The position numbers and the translations under genes are program-made. A stretch of 8,692 nt of DNA, from positions 1 to 8,692 of the forward strand of contig JAMPYD010000058.1 in the NCBI GenBank assembly GCA_023700845.1. Reading direction: 5' to 3'. Below the pieces are notes generated by a model, which was not told the origin of the DNA, searched no databases, and saw nothing but the letters and a program-made list of their open reading frames with translations. Each line of letters starts with the position of its first letter. Position 1 is the stretch's first letter. This DNA is from Elusimicrobiota bacterium. Lineage in GTDB: Bacteria > Elusimicrobiota > Elusimicrobia > UBA1565 > UBA9628. Positions 5,385-8,692 of the stretch are shown here, in pieces.

Positions 5385-6554
5385 TCAGGGCTTCTCGCAG
5401 AGGATCTGCTTGAGCACCGACTGCGGGCCGTCGACCGTCGAGGCGTAGGTCAGGTACAGGTGCCAGGCCCGCTCGATCGTGGGCGTGATCATGTGCCGCG
5501 TCCGCGGGAGGTTCTCGACGTACGCCTTGTACCAGTGGCGCAGGGTCTTCGCGTAGTGCCCGTAGCGGAAGTTGATGTTCTTCACGCGGAAGCCCAGCTT
5601 CTCGATGATCTTCAGGTGCACGTGGATCGGGAACTGGAAATGGTCGGGGAACACGTACTTCTGGGAGAACGTCCCCGAGATCGTCGTGTAGTTCGTCAGC
5701 CCCGCGTCGTTGGCCGGCGGGATGATCGCGTGGAACCAGGCCTTGCCGCCGCTCTTGAGCAGCCCGTAGCAATGCCGGTAGTAGCGCTCGATCTCGGAGC
5801 GGTCGAGGTGGCTGATCATGCCGCAGGTGTAGAGCTTGTCGAAGCTCCCGTCGGCGGGGATCTCGAGGTAGTGGCGCAGCTTCAGATTTTTAGAGAAGCC
5901 GTCGTCGACCTGGTTCTGCGACAGGGTGATGCCGAGCGTGTTCCGGCAGCCGAACTTCGTCTCGGCCAGGTGCGGCGCGAAGCCGTAGCCGGTGCCGATG
6001 TCGATGAACTTGTCGTCGGGCTGTATCTGCAGGGCGGTCAGCGCCTGGTCGAACTTGTCGTACTGCGCGTCGCCGAGCTCCTGGTCGTCGAGGTTCCCGA
6101 TCTTCAGCGGGTCCTTCCACATCGCGCAGGAGTACGCCTTCGTCCTCTTGTCCAGGTACGACAGGATGAAATCGTTGGGCAGGTCGTAATGGGAGCTGAC
6201 CGCCCGCAGCTTGCGCCGTATGTTCGACGGGAACAGCGCGGTGGTGAGGTAGCGCAGTTGGTACTTGAGCTTGATGCGCCACAGCTTGTCCTGGCGCACG
6301 AAGTTGCGCGCCCCGACGAAGGAATACATGTCGCCGTTGAGGTCGGCGTCGCCCAGAGCGTAATGGTCGAGGAACTCGGACAGGTCCGAACGCGCGAGGG
6401 CGGCGACGGCCGCCTCGGTCTTGCAGGCCATCTCGACCTTCTCGGGCCCCGAGCCGATCGCGCGGCTCTCGCCCTTGTACGAGACCCGGATGGTGTACGG
6501 AAGCGTCGGAAACATCCAGTTCATCGCGTCGCCGGCTTGATCGAGTTTGGACAA
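5385..6554 (-). CDS. Cyclopropane-fatty-acid synthase-like SAM methyltransferase
   Basis: This 389-residue protein belongs to the CFA synthase / mycolic acid cyclopropane synthase family (PF02353), which methylates or cyclopropanates double bonds of membrane lipid acyl chains using SAM. An N-terminal domain (about 1-110) carries the family pattern around YALGDADLNGD. The catalytic domain shows SHYDLPNDF (121-129), YSCAMW (141-146), the SAM-binding loop FIDIGTGYGF (183-192), HLDRSEIERYY, a GGKAWFHAI strand and HYAKTLRHWY. Active-site counterparts of E. coli Cfa are present for C139 (C143), H266 (H275), I268 (I277) and Y317 (Y334). The glutamate E239 of the usual MFEHVG motif is replaced: the sequence reads MISHLD, with S248. 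Activity may thus be altered. The start is TTG 6554, four bases after GAGGAG; ATG 6524 has no ribosome site. It is first in an operon with lgt. Confidence 0.88.
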   Translation of the reverse strand: MSKLDQAGDAMNWMFPTLPYTIRVSYKGESRAIGSGPEKVEMACKTEAAVAALARSDLSEFLDHYALGDADLNGDMYSFVGARNFVRQDKLWRIKLKYQLRYLTTALFPSNIRRKLRAVSSHYDLPNDFILSYLDKRTKAYSCAMWKDPLKIGNLDDQELGDAQYDKFDQALTALQIQPDDKFIDIGTGYGFAPHLAETKFGCRNTLGITLSQNQVDDGFSKNLKLRHYLEIPADGSFDKLYTCGMISHLDRSEIERYYRHCYGLLKSGGKAWFHAIIPPANDAGLTNYTTISGTFSQKYVFPDHFQFPIHVHLKIIEKLGFRVKNINFRYGHYAKTLRHWYKAYVENLPRTRHMITPTIERAWHLYLTYASTVDGPQSVLKQILCEKP

Positions 6555-6558
6555 AGTT

Positions 6559-6564
6559 CTCCTC
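6559..6564 (-). promoter_or_regulatory. Ribosome-binding site that sets the TTG start of the methyltransferase
   Basis: On the minus strand GAGGAG ends four bases before TTG 6554. This is the strongest Shine-Dalgarno match in the window and favours the TTG over the ATG ten codons later, which has none. The spacing is a little short. Confidence 0.6.
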
Positions 6565-6576
6565 GCTTAGGCTTTA

Positions 6577-6605
6577 AGCTTAACGGCGGCGCGCGCGCGC
6601 GTCAA
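6577..6605 (-). promoter_or_regulatory. Candidate promoter of the methyltransferase-lgt operon
   Basis: On the minus strand TTGACG (6605-6600) is followed by 17 bp and TAAGCT (6582-6577), which keeps the key T, A and final T of a -10 box. Predicted start of transcription is near 6570, giving a leader of about 16 nt that contains the GAGGAG. The spacer is almost wholly alternating G and C. Confidence 0.5.
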
Positions 6606-6621
6606 GGCCGGGGGGTTGACG
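6600..6621. repeat. Inverted repeat formed by back-to-back -35 boxes
   Basis: CGTCAA (6600-6605) and TTGACG (6616-6621) are perfect inverted copies 10 bp apart. Each reads as TTGACG, a near-consensus -35 box, on its own strand. The two divergent promoters are therefore too close for two polymerases at once. It could also serve as a binding site for a dimeric regulator. Confidence 0.6.
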
Positions 6622-6643
6622 TTCCCTATATAGGGGCTATACT
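6616..6643 (+). promoter_or_regulatory. Sigma-70-type promoter of the OmpA-like gene (near-leaderless)
   Basis: TTGACG (6616-6621), a 16-bp spacer and TATACT (6638-6643). Transcription should begin at about 6650-6651, at the ATG itself. There is no ribosome site upstream of that ATG, which agrees with a leaderless message. Confidence 0.7.
6624..6635. promoter_or_regulatory. 12-bp perfect palindrome in promoter spacer, candidate operator
   Basis: CCCTATATAGGG is perfectly palindromic and lies between the -35 and -10 boxes of the OmpA-like gene, where a bound protein would block or reshape the promoter. An AT core of this kind is rare in the surrounding GC-rich DNA. No regulator is identified. 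Confidence 0.4.
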
Positions 6644-6650
6644 CCATCCC

Positions 6651-7697
6651 ATGACCATCAAACCCCTCGTCGCCGCCGCCTTGATCGCCGCCGCCGCCCT
6701 CCCGCTTCGCGCCCAGGACTACGACAAGAAGGACGTCAAGAAGGCGGAGAAGCTGGCCGCCGACGACAAGGACTTCAAGGCCCTGCCCGAGGACGAGAAG
6801 CAGGCGGTCATCCTCTTCATCGCCGCCGAGATCCACGGCCACCGCCGCAGGGCGATCGACGCCGACATCCGCACGCTGAAGGGGGCGAAGCTCGAGGATC
6901 TCAAGAAAAAGGCCCGCCGCAACGTCGTCGTGGCCGAGCAGGACAAGGAGGCGGTGTCCGTCCCGGGCGCGAGCCGCCTCGACGTCAAGCACATCGACAC
7001 GCCCCCCTTCGGCCGCCTGTTCGCCGACAACGAGTGGGACGTGCTCGCGGACTCCGCCGAGGCGCAGACCCTCAAGCAGAACATCGACAAGGTCGCCGAC
7101 GCCGTCAAGAAGGGCGGCGGACGCCTGGTGTCCATGCACATCGAGTCCTCGGCGAGCACTTTGCGCAACACCGGCAAGGCCGCGAAGCTGACCCACCTCG
7201 AGCTGTCCAAGCGGCGCGCCGAGGCCGCCGCGCGCTACGCCCTCGACTACCTCAAGACGAAGGGCTTCGTCCTCGACGAGGACGAGCAGGTGACCCTCGA
7301 CTACTACGGCGCGAACAAGAACGGCACCTCAGGGGCGTCGAGCCCGTTCGCGGTGCCCGCGGGAACCGATCCCGGGCTCGTCGCCGAAGGCTCCTGCGCG
7401 GCCCCGCCCGACATGAAGGCCGCCGCCGCCGCGGGCGACCTCGCCAAGATCGCCGCGTTCTACGACCCCAACAAGTTCGTCCAGCTCACCTTCGACGCGG
7501 TCTTCGAGGTCAAGGACGACAAGCCGGGCAAGGAGATCCCCGGCGAGGCCCACGTCGTCACCGCGACCGTGGATTACCGCGATCCGGTCAAGATCAAGCT
7601 GCCCCGCATCCGCCTGCCGCGCATCCACATCGGCTGGCCCTTCGGCAACCGGGATCAGCGCAAGGCGCGGCGCGCGGTCCGCTGCCCCAAGTTCTAG
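6651..7697 (+). CDS. Exported protein with divergent OmpA-like domain
   Basis: A 348-residue protein with a signal peptide ending at PLRA (residue 21, cleavage before QDYDKK). Residues 24-100 are very lysine- and aspartate-rich and probably helical (DKKDVKKAEKLAADDKD, KLEDLKKKARR). Residues about 123-225 resemble the OmpA C-terminal domain, which holds peptidoglycan. Supporting signs are LFADNEWDVL, a helix ending KKGGG, a strand RLVSMHIES, the family-typical LSKRRAEAAARYALDYL (185-201), and a last strand VTLDYYGANK. The usual GHTD motif is not visible, and its aspartate seems to be replaced near S166-S167. The arginine of the LSxxRA motif is kept. The last 130 residues are unrecognised and end in a basic segment with LPRI repeated. 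ATG 6651 is chosen because translation upstream would run through the divergent promoters. The next gene begins 7 bp downstream, so the two are probably co-transcribed. The fold is a motif-level call. Confidence 0.75.
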   Translation: MTIKPLVAAALIAAAALPLRAQDYDKKDVKKAEKLAADDKDFKALPEDEKQAVILFIAAEIHGHRRRAIDADIRTLKGAKLEDLKKKARRNVVVAEQDKEAVSVPGASRLDVKHIDTPPFGRLFADNEWDVLADSAEAQTLKQNIDKVADAVKKGGGRLVSMHIESSASTLRNTGKAAKLTHLELSKRRAEAAARYALDYLKTKGFVLDEDEQVTLDYYGANKNGTSGASSPFAVPAGTDPGLVAEGSCAAPPDMKAAAAAGDLAKIAAFYDPNKFVQLTFDAVFEVKDDKPGKEIPGEAHVVTATVDYRDPVKIKLPRIRLPRIHIGWPFGNRDQRKARRAVRCPKF

Positions 7698-7704
7698 AGG
7701 CCGG

Positions 7705-8692
7705 GTGCTGAGCTTCCTCGCGGCCCTGCTCCTGTCGGGGCCGCTCACGGCGCGCGCCGCCGACCCGCCTCCCGACGCGGCCGCCTCCGCCGACGGCGCG
7801 GACGCGGACGGCGACGGCACGGTCAGCGGCAAGGAGCGCCGCCAGAAGCGCCGCGCCGAGCGCCGGGCCCGCCGCGGACGCAGAGGCGCCAACGGCGAGA
7901 TCATGAGCGACGCGGACGCCGACGCCGCCGACGCGGCCGAGTCCTCGTCGCGGAGCTCCGCCGCCTCCGGCAAGGCCTCCGCCGCGGCGGCCGCGCTGAA
8001 AAGCTCCTTGCCCCCCGCGGACGCGGCCGGTCCGCCGCCCGGCGGCGCGGCCGGGGCGCCGTCCGGCGGAGCGCCGAGCGCCGCGTCCGGGGGATCGACG
8101 CCGCTTCCCGCGGCGAACGCCGGGACCCCGCCCAGCGGCGATCCGGGCAAGCCCCAGGCCCCCTCCGACTTCGTCCTCGCCGCGAAATCCGGCTACGAGC
8201 CCGCCTTCGCCGCCGCGGGGCTCAAGCTCGGCCCCGACGGCAAGAGCGTCGTGCGCCTCGACGGCAGGCCCGCCACCGCCGAGGACTACGCCCGCCTGCG
8301 CAGGGAGATCTCCTCCATGCCGGCGGCGCTCGGCCGCCGTCCCGACTTCTTCTCCGCCGTGAGCCCCGCCCATTACGCCGACCTCAAGCGCGGCTATAAA
8401 GAGAAGAAGGAAGGCGACGCGGTGTACAAGGACGTGGGCACGACCGCGGAGGACCGCGACTTCGTCCACACCGCCTCCTGCGACAAGCTCTCCGGGGAGT
8501 GCAACAAGCACGTCGAGAAAGGCTCGTACAAGAAGGGCGACTTCGTCGCCCCCGAGGATCTCGACAGCATGTGGGACGCCCTGCAGAAGGAACTCGACGG
8601 CTCCGCCGAGGCGGGCGGCCTGCCCAGCCTCGCGGCGGCGCGCTCGGGCGTCGCGCGCGAGGCCGCGCTCGACGCCGCGCGGGCGCTGACCG
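7705..8692 (+). CDS. Secreted low-complexity protein with EF-hand loop, unknown function (3' end outside window)
   Basis: The frame from GTG 7705 stays open for 329 codons to the window edge. AGAGG (7696-7700) lies four bases upstream. The N-terminus (MLSFLAALLLSGPLTARA, cleavage near residue 18) is a signal peptide. Residues 33-44, DADGDGTVSGKE, fit the canonical EF-hand calcium loop at every key place: D at 1, 3 and 5, G at 6, V at 8, E at 12. An arginine-rich helix (KERRQKRRAERRARR) follows. Residues about 66-153 are low-complexity Ala, Ser, Gly and Pro with acidic DADADAADAAE. From about 154 a folded-looking domain begins (DFVLAAKSGYEPAF, RLRREISSMPAALGRRPDFF) with a cysteine pair C259 and C266. 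I do not recognise this domain. It sits 7 bp after the OmpA-like gene, in the same likely transcript. An envelope or extracellular role is inferred. Confidence 0.8.
   Translation, partial: MLSFLAALLLSGPLTARAADPPPDAAASADGADADGDGTVSGKERRQKRRAERRARRGRRGANGEIMSDADADAADAAESSSRSSAASGKASAAAAALKSSLPPADAAGPPPGGAAGAPSGGAPSAASGGSTPLPAANAGTPPSGDPGKPQAPSDFVLAAKSGYEPAFAAAGLKLGPDGKSVVRLDGRPATAEDYARLRREISSMPAALGRRPDFFSAVSPAHYADLKRGYKEKKEGDAVYKDVGTTAEDRDFVHTASCDKLSGECNKHVEKGSYKKGDFVAPEDLDSMWDALQKELDGSAEAGGLPSLAAARSGVAREAALDAARALT
7801..7836 (+). other. EF-hand calcium-binding loop coding segment
   Basis: Codons for DADGDGTVSGKE meet the DxDxDGxhxxxE pattern exactly. The helix after the loop is plausible, but the segment before it is Ala-, Asp- and Pro-rich and less clearly helical, so this may be a half-site, as in dockerin-like or other bacterial calcium loops. 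Confidence 0.6.

Noticed and set aside
6627..6632. TATATA as a -10 box for the OmpA-like gene.
   Set aside because: No -35 box lies at the right distance upstream. TATACT at 6638 pairs with TTGACG at 16 bp.
5322..6650. In-frame upstream extension of the OmpA-like protein.
   Set aside because: It would run antisense through lgt and the methyltransferase gene and across the promoter. ATG 6651 begins a clean signal peptide.
7329..8511. Two long overlapping minus-strand open frames opposite the last gene.
   Set aside because: Both are Gly/Ala/Arg-rich without motifs. The plus-strand frame has a ribosome site, a signal peptide and an EF-hand loop and continues past the window edge.
1..8692. CRISPR array, tRNA or rRNA genes, insertion sequences, toxin-antitoxin or phage genes.
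   Set aside because: I saw no regularly spaced repeats, cloverleaf-type sequences, transposase motifs or small paired genes. Gaps between genes are too short for most of these.

Overview
This is a strongly GC-rich bacterial stretch, with most third codon positions G or C, carrying seven genes packed with almost no spare DNA. The largest gap is 96 bp and none exceeds 300 bp. Five of the seven products either start with a clear Sec signal peptide or belong to a family of secreted proteins. A sixth is an integral membrane enzyme. The OmpA-like protein and the lipoprotein-modifying enzyme point to an organism with a Gram-negative envelope. I cannot fix the phylum from sequence alone. A high-GC Elusimicrobiota or a myxobacteria-like lineage is my guess, held with low confidence.

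Left part, + strand (1-4537): an exported-proteolysis block. It opens with the tail of a PrcB_C-type protein, a family linked to surface protease complexes. A promoter with a perfect TATAAT box follows. Next comes a secreted zinc carboxypeptidase of the carboxypeptidase T type (M14) with a complete catalytic set. Its stop codon overlaps the start of a secreted protein of unknown function (ATGA overlap). Then comes a thimet-oligopeptidase-type M3 metallopeptidase that, unlike most of its family, has a signal peptide. An endopeptidase-type oligopeptidase and a carboxypeptidase, both exported, would together break peptides down to amino acids outside the cytoplasm.

Middle part, - strand (4541-6554): a two-gene lipid operon. 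It has a cyclopropane-fatty-acid-synthase-like methyltransferase that lacks the usual active-site glutamate, followed after one base by an Lgt-family diacylglyceryl transferase with a Cys-rich CX4CCH active-site loop. Its 3' end meets the M3 gene tail to tail, with 3 bp between the stop codons.

Right part, + strand (6651-8692): an exported protein with a divergent OmpA-like domain, then a secreted, low-complexity protein with a textbook EF-hand calcium loop that runs off the window. The 96-bp region between the two divergent transcripts holds back-to-back -35 boxes, a 12-bp perfect palindrome in one promoter spacer and an alternating GC tract in the other. It is the most structured non-coding DNA here.

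Two promoters (before the M3 gene and before the OmpA-like gene) place the predicted transcription start at or next to the ATG, suggesting leaderless mRNAs. I saw no RNA genes, CRISPR arrays, insertion sequences or clear signs of recent transfer. I did not find a convincing wholly new system. The best leads are the altered methyltransferase, the coupled unknown protein, the divergent promoter region and the EF-hand protein.
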